Part shown: one piece after another, positions 32,395 through 39,274 of the stretch
How positions within the stretch are numbered: the first letter of the stretch is position 1
Layout of the letters: each line of letters opens with the position of its first letter
Source: Bacteroidota bacterium
Lineage (GTDB): Bacteria > Bacteroidota > Bacteroidia > NS11-12g > UBA955
Direction: 5' to 3'
NCBI GenBank assembly: GCA_947451105.1
Contig: CANFXY010000005.1
Location: 1 to 39,274, forward strand
DNA length: 39,274 nucleotides
Program-made: the position numbers and the translations under genes
Notes under the pieces: generated by a model
Told to the model about the DNA's origin: nothing
The model's database searches: none
The model's input: the letters and a program-made list of their open reading frames with translations, nothing else

Positions 32395-33630
32395 ATGAAC
32401 AAAATCAAAGTAGCAAATCCAGTAGTGGAGCTAGACGGTGACGAAATGACCAGAATTATCTGGAAATTTATTAAAGACAAATTAATCCTTCCTTATTTAG
32501 ACTTAGATATTAAGTATTACGATTTGGGTGTTGAATACCGCGATCAAACCAACGACCAAGTTACAATTGATGCTGCTGAAGCCATTAAAAAATACAGTGT
32601 AGGTATCAAATGTGCAACAATTACACCTGATGAAGCCCGTGTTGTTGAATTCAATTTGAAACAAATGTGGAAATCGCCTAATGGAACCATTCGTAATATT
32701 TTAGATGGTACTGTTTTCCGTGAACCAATTGTTTGCAAAAATGTTCCTAGACTTGTTCCAAACTGGACAGCTCCAATTTGTATTGGACGTCACGCATTTG
32801 GCGACCAATACCGCGCTACCGATTTCGTTACAAAAGGAAAAGGTAAATTAACCGTTAAGTTCGAAGGTGAAGACGGAACCGTTCAAGAATTTGAAGTTTA
32901 TAACTTTAAAGGTGATGGCGTAGCGATGGCAATGTACAATACCGACGAGTCTATCAGAGGATTTGCGCATTCTTGTTTCAATACCGCTTTGCAAAAAGGC
33001 TGGCCTTTATATTTGTCAACTAAAAACACCATCTTGAAAAAATACGATGGCCGTTTTAAAGACATTTTTGAAGAAATATACAATGCAGACTACAAAGCAA
33101 GATATGAAGCTGCTGGTATTGTTTATGAGCACCGTTTAATTGACGATATGGTTGCTTCTGCATTAAAATGGAACGGCAACTTTGTATGGGCTTGTAAAAA
33201 TTACGATGGTGACGTTCAGTCTGACACCGTTGCCCAAGGTTTTGGTTCATTGGGTTTGATGACTTCAGTTTTGGTTACGCCCGATGGAAAGACCATGGAA
33301 GCTGAAGCAGCGCACGGAACTGTAACGAGACACTTCCGCGACCACCAAGCAGGTAAACCAACTTCAACCAATCCTATTGCTTCAATTTTCGCATGGACAA
33401 GAGGTTTAGAGTTTAGAGGCAAGCTTGACAACAACCAAGAATTGATCAATTTCTGCCATACTTTAGAGAAAGTGTGTATCGATGTTGTTGAAAGTGGTAA
33501 AATGACTAAAGATTTGGCTGTTTGCATACATGGAAATAAAGTTAGCCATGGCGAACACTACTTGTATACTGAAGAGTTCTTAGATGAGCTAGATAAAGGT
33601 TTAAAAGCAAGTTTAGGCCAAACAGCTTAA
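32395..33630 (+). CDS. icd: Isocitrate dehydrogenase (NADP+), eukaryote-like homodimeric type
   Basis: Oxidises isocitrate to 2-oxoglutarate and CO2 with NADP+ in the TCA cycle. The 411-residue length and segments such as [13 protein letters not shown], the substrate-binding region [33 protein letters not shown], the metal/substrate aspartates in [11 protein letters not shown] and [20 protein letters not shown], and [18 protein letters not shown] match the eukaryotic IDH1/IDH2-like class, not the E. coli type. It is monocistronic with its own promoter and terminator. Confidence 0.97.
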   Translation: MNKIKVANPVVELDGDEMTRIIWKFIKDKLILPYLDLDIKYYDLGVEYRDQTNDQVTIDAAEAIKKYSVGIKCATITPDEARVVEFNLKQMWKSPNGTIRNILDGTVFREPIVCKNVPRLVPNWTAPICIGRHAFGDQYRATDFVTKGKGKLTVKFEGEDGTVQEFEVYNFKGDGVAMAMYNTDESIRGFAHSCFNTALQKGWPLYLSTKNTILKKYDGRFKDIFEEIYNADYKARYEAAGIVYEHRLIDDMVASALKWNGNFVWACKNYDGDVQSDTVAQGFGSLGLMTSVLVTPDGKTMEAEAAHGTVTRHFRDHQAGKPTSTNPIASIFAWTRGLEFRGKLDNNQELINFCHTLEKVCIDVVESGKMTKDLAVCIHGNKVSHGEHYLYTEEFLDELDKGLKASLGQTA

Positions 33631-33644
33631 TAAGTATTTAACAT

Positions 33645-33678
33645 AAAAAAGGCGCTTTTAATAAAAGCGCCTTTTTTT
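33645..33678. terminator. Bidirectional intrinsic terminator between icd and purA
   Basis: Stem AAAAAGGCGCTTTTA / TAAAAGCGCCTTTTT with A- and T-runs on both sides, between convergent icd and purA. It can work for both strands. Confidence 0.93.
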
Positions 33679-33691
33679 ATTGCAATATTTT

Positions 33692-34960
33692 TTAGTCGAC
33701 TATGGTTTGTTCCCTGTCTGGTCCCACTGAAATTATATGAATGGGCATGCCCAATTCACTTTCTAAGAAGTCGATGTAAGTCTTGAAGTTTGCAGGCAAC
33801 TCAGATTTCTTTCTGCATACGGTCAAATCCTCAGTCCATCCTTTGAAGCTTTGATAAATTGGTTCAACCGTTTCATTACACAAATCATATGGAATGTGTG
33901 TGCTGATTGTTCCATTAACTTTGTAGCCTGTACAAACTTTAACTTCTTCAAAACCGCTTAACACATCGCTTTTCATCATAATCAGGTAGTCAACGCCACT
34001 TAACATGATGGCGTATTTTAAAGCCACTAAATCCATCCATCCACATCTTCTTGGTCTGCCAGTAGTAGCCCCAAATTCATTGCCTTTCTTACGCAATTCT
34101 TCTCCAACTTCATCGTTTAATTCAGTAGGGAAGGGCCCACTACCAACTCGGGTGCAATAGGCTTTAAAAATACCATGTACGCGGCCAATATGCTGAGGCG
34201 CTATTCCCAGTCCATTACAAACACCACCACTAATGGTGTTGCTAGAGGTAACAAATGGATAGCTGCCAAAATCTATGTCCAACATACTCCCTTGAGCACC
34301 TTCAGCTAAGATTTTTTCAGTTTTCATTTTCTCATTGACAAGGTATTCCGTGTCAACAAAAGTAAAGGCTTTTAAAAATTCGCAAGCTTCATAAAATTCA
34401 GCTTCTAATACGTTGATGTCAAAATCAGAATAACCAAGAAAATCAATAAGTTTCAAGTGCTCATCTTTGATGGCTTGGTATTTATTTTTAAAGTCAGGAT
34501 GCACAATGTCTCCAATGCGTATACCGTTTCTTCCAATTTTATCTCTATATGTTGGGCCAATACCACGCAAAGTAGACCCAATTTTTGCAGCACCTTTAGC
34601 GTGCTCGCTTGCTGCATCTAATAATCTATGGGTTGGTAATATAACGTGGGCTTTTCTGGAAAACACAAGGTGTTTTTTGACATCTGCACCAGCTGCTTCA
34701 ACACGTTCAATTTCTGCTTTAATTCTAACCGGATCAACCACCACGCCGTTGCCAATAATATTCAAACTTCCTGAATGGAAAATTCCAGAAGGTATTGTAT
34801 TTAAAACATGGGTTTGTCCATTAAATTTTAGAGAATGACCAGCATTTGGACCTCCTTGAAAACGTGCGATTACATTGTATTGTGGAGTTAGGAAATCTGC
34901 TATTTTCCCTTTGCCTTCATCACCCCATTGTAGTCCTAATACGACATCTACTTTATTCAT
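33692..34960 (-). CDS. purA: Adenylosuccinate synthetase
   Basis: Joins IMP and aspartate with GTP to give adenylosuccinate, the first step from IMP to AMP. The 422-residue protein begins with the GTP/IMP motif [14 protein letters not shown] and shows [29 protein letters not shown], the [25 protein letters not shown] region (key parts EGAQG and YPFVTSS) and [18 protein letters not shown] (key TGRPRRCGW). The start ATG overlaps the end of the Fur-family gene by 8 nt, so the two are co-transcribed and probably coupled. Confidence 0.97.
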   Translation of the reverse strand: MNKVDVVLGLQWGDEGKGKIADFLTPQYNVIARFQGGPNAGHSLKFNGQTHVLNTIPSGIFHSGSLNIIGNGVVVDPVRIKAEIERVEAAGADVKKHLVFSRKAHVILPTHRLLDAASEHAKGAAKIGSTLRGIGPTYRDKIGRNGIRIGDIVHPDFKNKYQAIKDEHLKLIDFLGYSDFDINVLEAEFYEACEFLKAFTFVDTEYLVNEKMKTEKILAEGAQGSMLDIDFGSYPFVTSSNTISGGVCNGLGIAPQHIGRVHGIFKAYCTRVGSGPFPTELNDEVGEELRKKGNEFGATTGRPRRCGWMDLVALKYAIMLSGVDYLIMMKSDVLSGFEEVKVCTGYKVNGTISTHIPYDLCNETVEPIYQSFKGWTEDLTVCRKKSELPANFKTYIDFLESELGMPIHIISVGPDREQTIVD

Positions 34961-35459
34961 CTTTGTTGATTACTTCTTTATGACAACTTTTACATTGATT
35001 GTTATTTTCCAATAATGGATTTGCATATAGGTGCAGTGAATGGTGGTTCACTTCAAAACCCAATAATTCGCCCATTGTATTTTTGATTTGTTGAATTCTT
35101 GGATCGCAGAATTCAAGTACTTTGTTGCAATGCAAGCATATTAAATGGTCGTGTTGGCTATAACCATAACTTTGCTCATACATTGCCATGTTTTGGCCAA
35201 ATTGATGGCGTTTTACTAGGCCGCTATCCAATAGCAAATCTAGGGTATTATATACAGTGGCTCTACTGACACGGTATTTTCTGTTTTTCATGTGAATAAA
35301 CAGCGTGTCTACATCAAAGTGTTCTTTATGCGTATAAATTTCATCAAGTATAGCATAGCGTTCTGGAGTTTTTCTTTGTTTGTTTTTCTCCAGATATGCA
35401 GTAAAGATTTTCCTAACCTCTAGCTTTACTTTTTTTATTTTATCGACTGAGGTTTGCAT
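34953..35459 (-). CDS. Fur-family metal-responsive regulator
   Basis: Protein of 168 residues from the ATG at 35459. The winged helix is at about 20-90 ([13 protein letters not shown]; recognition segment [19 protein letters not shown]), followed by the dimer domain with the metal motifs [15 protein letters not shown] and CKSCH (two CxxC pairs forming the structural zinc site) and the HHSLHLY segment. Fur, Zur and PerR cannot be separated safely by eye. The longer frame to 35501 adds 14 residues upstream of, and across, the -7 element and is rejected. It precedes purA with an 8-nt overlap, an odd pairing of a metal regulator with a purine gene. Confidence 0.9.
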   Translation of the reverse strand: MQTSVDKIKKVKLEVRKIFTAYLEKNKQRKTPERYAILDEIYTHKEHFDVDTLFIHMKNRKYRVSRATVYNTLDLLLDSGLVKRHQFGQNMAMYEQSYGYSQHDHLICLHCNKVLEFCDPRIQQIKNTMGELLGFEVNHHSLHLYANPLLENNNQCKSCHKEVINKDE

Positions 35460-35465
35460 AAAGCG

Positions 35466-35473
35466 CAAATATA
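35466..35473 (-). promoter_or_regulatory. -7 promoter element TATATTTG of the fur-like/purA operon
   Basis: Perfect TAnnTTTG with 6 nt to the ATG at 35459; likely leaderless or nearly so. Confidence 0.6.
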
Positions 35474-35522
35474 CATTCAATTTTTTTATGAATCCGGGCA
35501 TTTATCACAATCTTTTGCACTG

Positions 35523-35561
35523 AATTTCATTTAAAATTCACAAAAAATTTGAAATGAAATT
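35523..35561. repeat. AT-rich 10-bp inverted repeat upstream of the fur-like gene
   Basis: AATTTCATTT (35523-35532) and AAATGAAATT (35552-35561) are perfect reverse complements, 19 nt apart. The right arm overlaps the stop codon of the RelA/SpoT gene. There is no strong T-run, so it is a weak terminator at best; it could be an operator for the fur-like gene. Confidence 0.45.
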
Positions 35562-37785
35562 AAGATGTTAATTCCATTCTGAAAACATCCATCATTGGAT
35601 GTTTTTGTTTGATGTTGGCAATCAGGTCATCTAAATGCTTGGTGTCCTCGACAAATACTGAAATCATGCCTTCAAATGTCCCTTCATGGCTTTCAATCGT
35701 TATGGCTTTCATATTTACACCCATGTTTTTACTGATAATTTCTGACAATGAACTTACGATGCCAACATCATCAATACCAATAATTTTAACCCCTGCCAAG
35801 AATCTAGATTCTGTTTTCACCATGGTGTCTTTCCATTGTGACTTTATGATTCTGTATCCATAGTTACTCATCAGCGATACTGCATTGGGGCAACTTGTCC
35901 TGTGGATTTTAACCCCCTCGCCAATGGTGATAAAACCAAAAATGTCATCCCCGGGTATGGGGTTGCAACATTTTGCCAAACTGTAGGGCAAATCGTACTC
36001 ATCTCCAACCACAATCTCATTCTTTTTAGTGCTGCTGTTGGGTGTATTGGTTTTTACTGCGCTGGGAGTAGGTGCTATTTTCTTGTTTAAAATATTGCTA
36101 ATTTCCAGCTTGTCAGGCGTTATTAATTCTTTAGCAACAGAGTAAAACAAATCAAGTGAACTTTGAACCTTGAAATAGCGAACCAATTTTTGAATGTTAT
36201 CATCCAAGAATTCAAGCTTCTCTTTATGAAAACGCTTCTTTAATAATTCTTTTCCTTTTTCCGCAAGTTCTCTTTTTGATTCTCTTAAATAATTGCGGAT
36301 TCTGGCAATTGCTTTGCCCGTTACCACATACTGCAACCATTCATCCCTTGGATGTTGTTTTTCTGAGGTGAGAATTTCTACTTGATCGCCATTGGACAAA
36401 GTGTGACTTAATGGCACCAAACGGTTGTTTACTTTTGCACCTATGCATTTGCTTCCAACTTGGGTATGGATTTCGAATGCAAAGTCAAGTGTGCTTGCGC
36501 CCTTTGGCAATTTTTTCAAATCACCGTTTGGCGTAAAAACAAAAATTTCTTCATGTATTAGTTGCAGTTTGAAATCGTCTAAAAATTCAAGTGCATTGGA
36601 CGAAGGGTTGTCTAGAATATCTTTTATACGGGCCAACCAACCATCTACACCCGACTGTGCTTCGTTGTTAATCCCATCTTTTCCATCTTTGTATTTCCAA
36701 TGCGCTGCATAACCCTTTTCAGCAATTTCATCCATGCGCTCCGTTCTAATTTGGACCTCAACCCACTTACCGTCATTGCCCATTACGGTGGTGTGCAAAC
36801 TCTCATAGCCATTGCTTTTGGGTGTGGTAATCCAATCGCGGGTTCTTGATGGATTTGGCTTGTAAATATCAGTCACTATTGAATAGGCTGTCCAACAATC
36901 TGATTTTTCTTTTTCTGGCAGCGAATCAACAATTATGCGTATTGCAAATAAATCAAATACCTGCTCAAAAGGAATATCCTGCTGGTTCATCTTTTTCAAA
37001 ATGGAATAAATGCTTTTGGGACGTCCTTTAATTGTATATTTTATATTGGCTTCATCAAGTTTCTTTTTGATTGGTTCAATAAATTTTCTAATGTACCGGT
37101 CTCTCGCTGCTTTCTTTGCATTTAATTTAAGTGAGATCTCTTTATAGGCTTCTCTTTGTGTGTATTTAATGGATAGGTCTTCTAACTCTGACTTCACATT
37201 ATACAATCCAAGTCTATGGGCCAATGGGGCATAAAGAAATAATGTTTCACTAGCGATTTTAAGTTGGTTTTTTCGGCTCATGCTATCTAGTGTGCGCATG
37301 TTGTGCAAGCGGTCGCATAGTTTCACCAATATTACGCGTACATCATCACTTAATGTCAAAAGCATTTTTCTGAAGTTTTCAGCTTGCATGCTATCGGTAT
37401 GATCGAATACTTCTTTGATTTTGGTTAAACCATCAACAATTTTAGATGTCTTTTCGCCAAATTTTCTTTTGATATCTTCAATGGTGTAGTTGCTGTCTTC
37501 AACAACATCATGAATTAATCCGCAAACAATAGAGGTGGTACCCAGGCCAATTTCTTGAGCGGCAATTTTAGCCACTGCAATTGGGTGGTAAATATAGGGT
37601 TCTCCAGTCTTTCGGCGCATGTCTTTGTGCGCGTCAAGGGCAAGATCAAACGCTGAACGAATGGTTTTCTTTTGCTCATTGGTTAAGTCATGTCGAATTG
37701 ATCTTAACAAGGATTTATACCGTTTAAGGATTTCTTTTCTTTCAAGTTCTTCGCGAACCGCAACAGGTATTTCTTGTTCAGACAT
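35560..37785 (-). CDS. spoT: Bifunctional (p)ppGpp synthetase/hydrolase, RelA/SpoT family
   Basis: Makes and degrades the alarmone (p)ppGpp. The 741-residue protein has the full long-RSH order: HD hydrolase domain (about 45-190, with the catalytic GLIHDVVEDSNYT), synthetase domain (about 230-370, with KGRPKSIYSILKKM, DLFAIRIIVD and TPKSNGYESLHTTVMG), TGS domain (about 410-475, FVFTPNGDLKKLPKGASTLDFA in part), a zinc-finger/CC region with LAKCCNPIPGDDIFGFI, and a C-terminal ACT domain (about 665-740). The intact HD motif argues for a bifunctional enzyme. It has its own complete promoter and lies upstream of the fur-like gene, from which it is separated by about 100 nt. Confidence 0.95.
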   Translation of the reverse strand: MSEQEIPVAVREELERKEILKRYKSLLRSIRHDLTNEQKKTIRSAFDLALDAHKDMRRKTGEPYIYHPIAVAKIAAQEIGLGTTSIVCGLIHDVVEDSNYTIEDIKRKFGEKTSKIVDGLTKIKEVFDHTDSMQAENFRKMLLTLSDDVRVILVKLCDRLHNMRTLDSMSRKNQLKIASETLFLYAPLAHRLGLYNVKSELEDLSIKYTQREAYKEISLKLNAKKAARDRYIRKFIEPIKKKLDEANIKYTIKGRPKSIYSILKKMNQQDIPFEQVFDLFAIRIIVDSLPEKEKSDCWTAYSIVTDIYKPNPSRTRDWITTPKSNGYESLHTTVMGNDGKWVEVQIRTERMDEIAEKGYAAHWKYKDGKDGINNEAQSGVDGWLARIKDILDNPSSNALEFLDDFKLQLIHEEIFVFTPNGDLKKLPKGASTLDFAFEIHTQVGSKCIGAKVNNRLVPLSHTLSNGDQVEILTSEKQHPRDEWLQYVVTGKAIARIRNYLRESKRELAEKGKELLKKRFHKEKLEFLDDNIQKLVRYFKVQSSLDLFYSVAKELITPDKLEISNILNKKIAPTPSAVKTNTPNSSTKKNEIVVGDEYDLPYSLAKCCNPIPGDDIFGFITIGEGVKIHRTSCPNAVSLMSNYGYRIIKSQWKDTMVKTESRFLAGVKIIGIDDVGIVSSLSEIISKNMGVNMKAITIESHEGTFEGMISVFVEDTKHLDDLIANIKQKHPMMDVFRMELTS

Positions 37786-37802
37786 GGCTTTAGATACAAT
37801 TG

Positions 37803-37830
37803 CAAAGGTAGGTTATAATTTTAAAGACAA
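37803..37830 (-). promoter_or_regulatory. Full promoter of the RelA/SpoT gene
   Basis: On the minus strand: TTG (37830-37828), 17 nt, then TACCTTTG (37810-37803), a complete -33/-7 promoter, 17 nt before the ATG at 37785. Confidence 0.8.
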
Positions 37831-37857
37831 ATTATGGGCCAATTACAAATTGGAAAC

Positions 37858-37905
37858 AGGGGCATAAAAAGTGTCCGAAAAACAAGAAGGATAGGGGCAT
37901 AAAAA
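37858..37905. repeat. Two direct copies of AGGGGCATAAAAA
   Basis: Identical 13-mers at 37858-37870 and 37893-37905, 35 bp from start to start, between rpsA and the RelA/SpoT gene; the second runs into the terminator hairpin. Confidence 0.6.
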
Positions 37906-37930
37906 AAGGCGACCTATTGGTCGCCTTTTT
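37901..37930 (-). terminator. Intrinsic terminator of rpsA
   Basis: Stem AAAAAGGCGACC / GGTCGCCTTTTT (12 perfect pairs, 4-nt loop) followed by a T-run on the minus strand, 16 nt after the rpsA stop. Confidence 0.93.
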
Positions 37931-37946
37931 GATGGTTTAATTTTAA

Positions 37947-39274
37947 TTAAGCTTTTAAAGCTTTAGCTTCTTCCATCCAAGTATGCCATTGCTCAAGGCT
38001 GGTCATGCTGTCTTGGGTTTCTAATTCAGCGATTTTCTCATCTGTAAGATTGATTAAATCGTCATAGCTATTTATTCCTAAAGCTTTAAGTCTTTTTTCG
38101 AAAGCAGGACCTACACCAGTGATCTTTTTAAGATCATCTTTTCCTTCTGCGGCTTCAGCTTTTTCTTTCTTTTCAACTTTTACTTTTTCGTCTTTAACAC
38201 CTGCGCTGTCGAACATTGCTTTCAAATCACTGAATGCATCCAATTCACCAAGAGTTGATTTTTCGTTGGTTTTGTTTGGAGCTTTGCTTGTTTTGTTGTT
38301 TGCTCTGTCTCTGACAACTTGGTCTTCTGCTGCTTTAACTTTATCATCAGCTTTCCAAGTGTTGGTATGTGATAAAACGATGCTTTTGTTTTCTTTATTG
38401 AACTCGATAACTTCGAATACCAATGCATCACCATCTTTAATTTTGCCACCGTTCTCTCTTACAAGATGACGTTTTGGAGCAAAACCTTCGATTCCGTATT
38501 GCAATTGTACGTTAGCACCTTTGTCGTTAACACCAACAACTGTACCTTCATGTTTGCTATGTAAATAGAAAATGGTTTCAAATGTATCCCAAGGATTTTC
38601 TTCAAGTTGTTTGTGACCTAAAGACAATCTACGGTTTTCAGAATCTACTTCAAGAACTACAACATCAATTTTCTCATCTTTCTTAATGAATTCAGATGGA
38701 TGCTTGATTTTTTTAGTCCATGATAAATCAGAAACGTGAACCAATCCGTCAACACCTTCTTCTAGTTCGATGAATAAACCATAGCTGGTTAAATTCTTAA
38801 CGATACCAGTGTGTTTGCTTCCAACTTTGTATTTTTCAACAATGCTAGACCATGGATCAGGAGTTAATTGTTTAATGCCTAAAGACATTTTGTGTTCGTC
38901 TTTTTCAAGCGCAGTAATGATAGCTTCAACTTCATCACCAGCTTTTAAGAAATCGTGTGGACTTCTTAAGTGACTTGACCAACTCATTTCAGATACGTGT
39001 ACTAAACCTTCAACACCTGGAGTGATTTCGATAAATGCACCGTAATCTGTAACTGTAACAACTTTACCTTTTATTTTAGCACCAACTACAAACTCAGCAC
39101 CTAGAGAATCCCAAGGGTGCTCAGAAAGTTGTTTCATGCCTAATGAAATACGTTTTTTGTCTTCATCAAAATCCAATACTACTACAGTTATTTTTTGTTC
39201 TAATTGTAATAATTCTTCTGGATGGTTGATACGACCCCATGACATATCAGTGATATGCAATAAACCGTCGATAC
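37947..39274 (-). CDS. rpsA: 30S ribosomal protein S1, C-terminal part (5' end outside window)
   Basis: The last 442 or so residues of S1, which binds mRNA at the ribosome. One partial and three full S1 (OB-fold) repeats are visible, each with a GxVxxxxxyGxFIEL...G.EGLVHVS.MSW pattern and an end like MSLGIKQL..DPW; the last repeat is more divergent (GFAPKRHL). A charged linker follows, and the final 60 residues form a helix-hairpin-helix module (ITGVGPAFEKRLKALGI) with a helical tail. The reading frame continues past the right edge (IDGLLHITDMSW), so the real start is not in this window. Confidence 0.95.
   Translation of the reverse strand, partial: IDGLLHITDMSWGRINHPEELLQLEQKITVVVLDFDEDKKRISLGMKQLSEHPWDSLGAEFVVGAKIKGKVVTVTDYGAFIEITPGVEGLVHVSEMSWSSHLRSPHDFLKAGDEVEAIITALEKDEHKMSLGIKQLTPDPWSSIVEKYKVGSKHTGIVKNLTSYGLFIELEEGVDGLVHVSDLSWTKKIKHPSEFIKKDEKIDVVVLEVDSENRRLSLGHKQLEENPWDTFETIFYLHSKHEGTVVGVNDKGANVQLQYGIEGFAPKRHLVRENGGKIKDGDALVFEVIEFNKENKSIVLSHTNTWKADDKVKAAEDQVVRDRANNKTSKAPNKTNEKSTLGELDAFSDLKAMFDSAGVKDEKVKVEKKEKAEAAEGKDDLKKITGVGPAFEKRLKALGINSYDDLINLTDEKIAELETQDSMTSLEQWHTWMEEAKALKA

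Noticed and set aside
1-39274. CRISPR arrays, tRNA/rRNA genes, insertion sequences, prophage or attachment sites.
   Set aside because: None seen: no regularly spaced repeats, no transposase or integrase motifs, and no cloverleaf or rRNA-like segment in the spacers.

Overview
The window is a piece of chromosome from a low-GC member of the Bacteroidota. The evidence is: promoters of the TAnnTTTG type in front of many genes, almost no Shine-Dalgarno sequences, a PglZ-type PorX regulator and a type IX secretion plug protein, TlpA/DUF4369 disulfide reductases, and an S1 protein with a C-terminal helix-hairpin-helix tail. A lower rank cannot be fixed from sequence alone. I see no rRNA, tRNA, CRISPR array, transposase or prophage gene.

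Layout. 1-3193 (minus strand): a GmhB-like phosphatase, a TlpA-like secreted thioredoxin, and an OmpR-type regulator followed by its histidine kinase, which runs off the left edge. 3261-4627 (plus): dolichol-phosphate-mannose-synthase-like glycosyltransferase overlapping pdxH. 4638-6373 (minus): ribBA and a thioredoxin-fold protein that lacks the cysteines. 6374-7035: mostly non-coding, with palindromes and one doubtful small ORF. 7036-8681 (minus): ATPase and permease of an iron/siderophore/B12-type importer. 8819-10408 (plus): pckA with a CRP/FNR-like operator and a strong terminator. 10672-14744 (plus): a tight four-gene operon of outer-membrane porin-like protein, Rieske lipoprotein, imelysin lipoprotein and di-haem lipoprotein, probably for iron handling at the cell surface. 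14745-20895 (minus): a FrnE-type DsbA, a 1226-residue secreted protein with about 28 MORN_2/YwqK-like repeats, and a 603-residue secreted protein with YD-like repeats. 21389-23781 (plus): GAF-PAS-PAS histidine kinase with its own single-domain receiver, behind a long leader with a possible RNA switch. 23778-26922 (minus): an aminotransferase and an unusual DsbA/FAD-monooxygenase fusion. 27255-32030 (plus): ABC-F ATPase, T9SS plug protein, porX. 32122-33630 (plus): a 49-residue basic protein and NADP isocitrate dehydrogenase. 33692-39274 (minus): purA, a Fur-family regulator, the RelA/SpoT enzyme and the 3' part of rpsA.

How the parts relate. Most single genes are housekeeping: vitamin B2 and B6 cofactors, gluconeogenesis, TCA cycle, purine synthesis, stringent response, ribosome. 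The accessory interest lies in four blocks: the imelysin/Rieske/di-haem operon with a Fur-box-like repeat at its promoter, the MORN/YD-repeat pair, the DsbA-monooxygenase fusion coupled to a PLP enzyme, and the kinase leader in which a pairing could mask an unusually strong Shine-Dalgarno sequence. A recurring feature is that the -7 promoter element lies only 4-10 nt from the start codon at five genes, suggesting leaderless or nearly leaderless transcripts.
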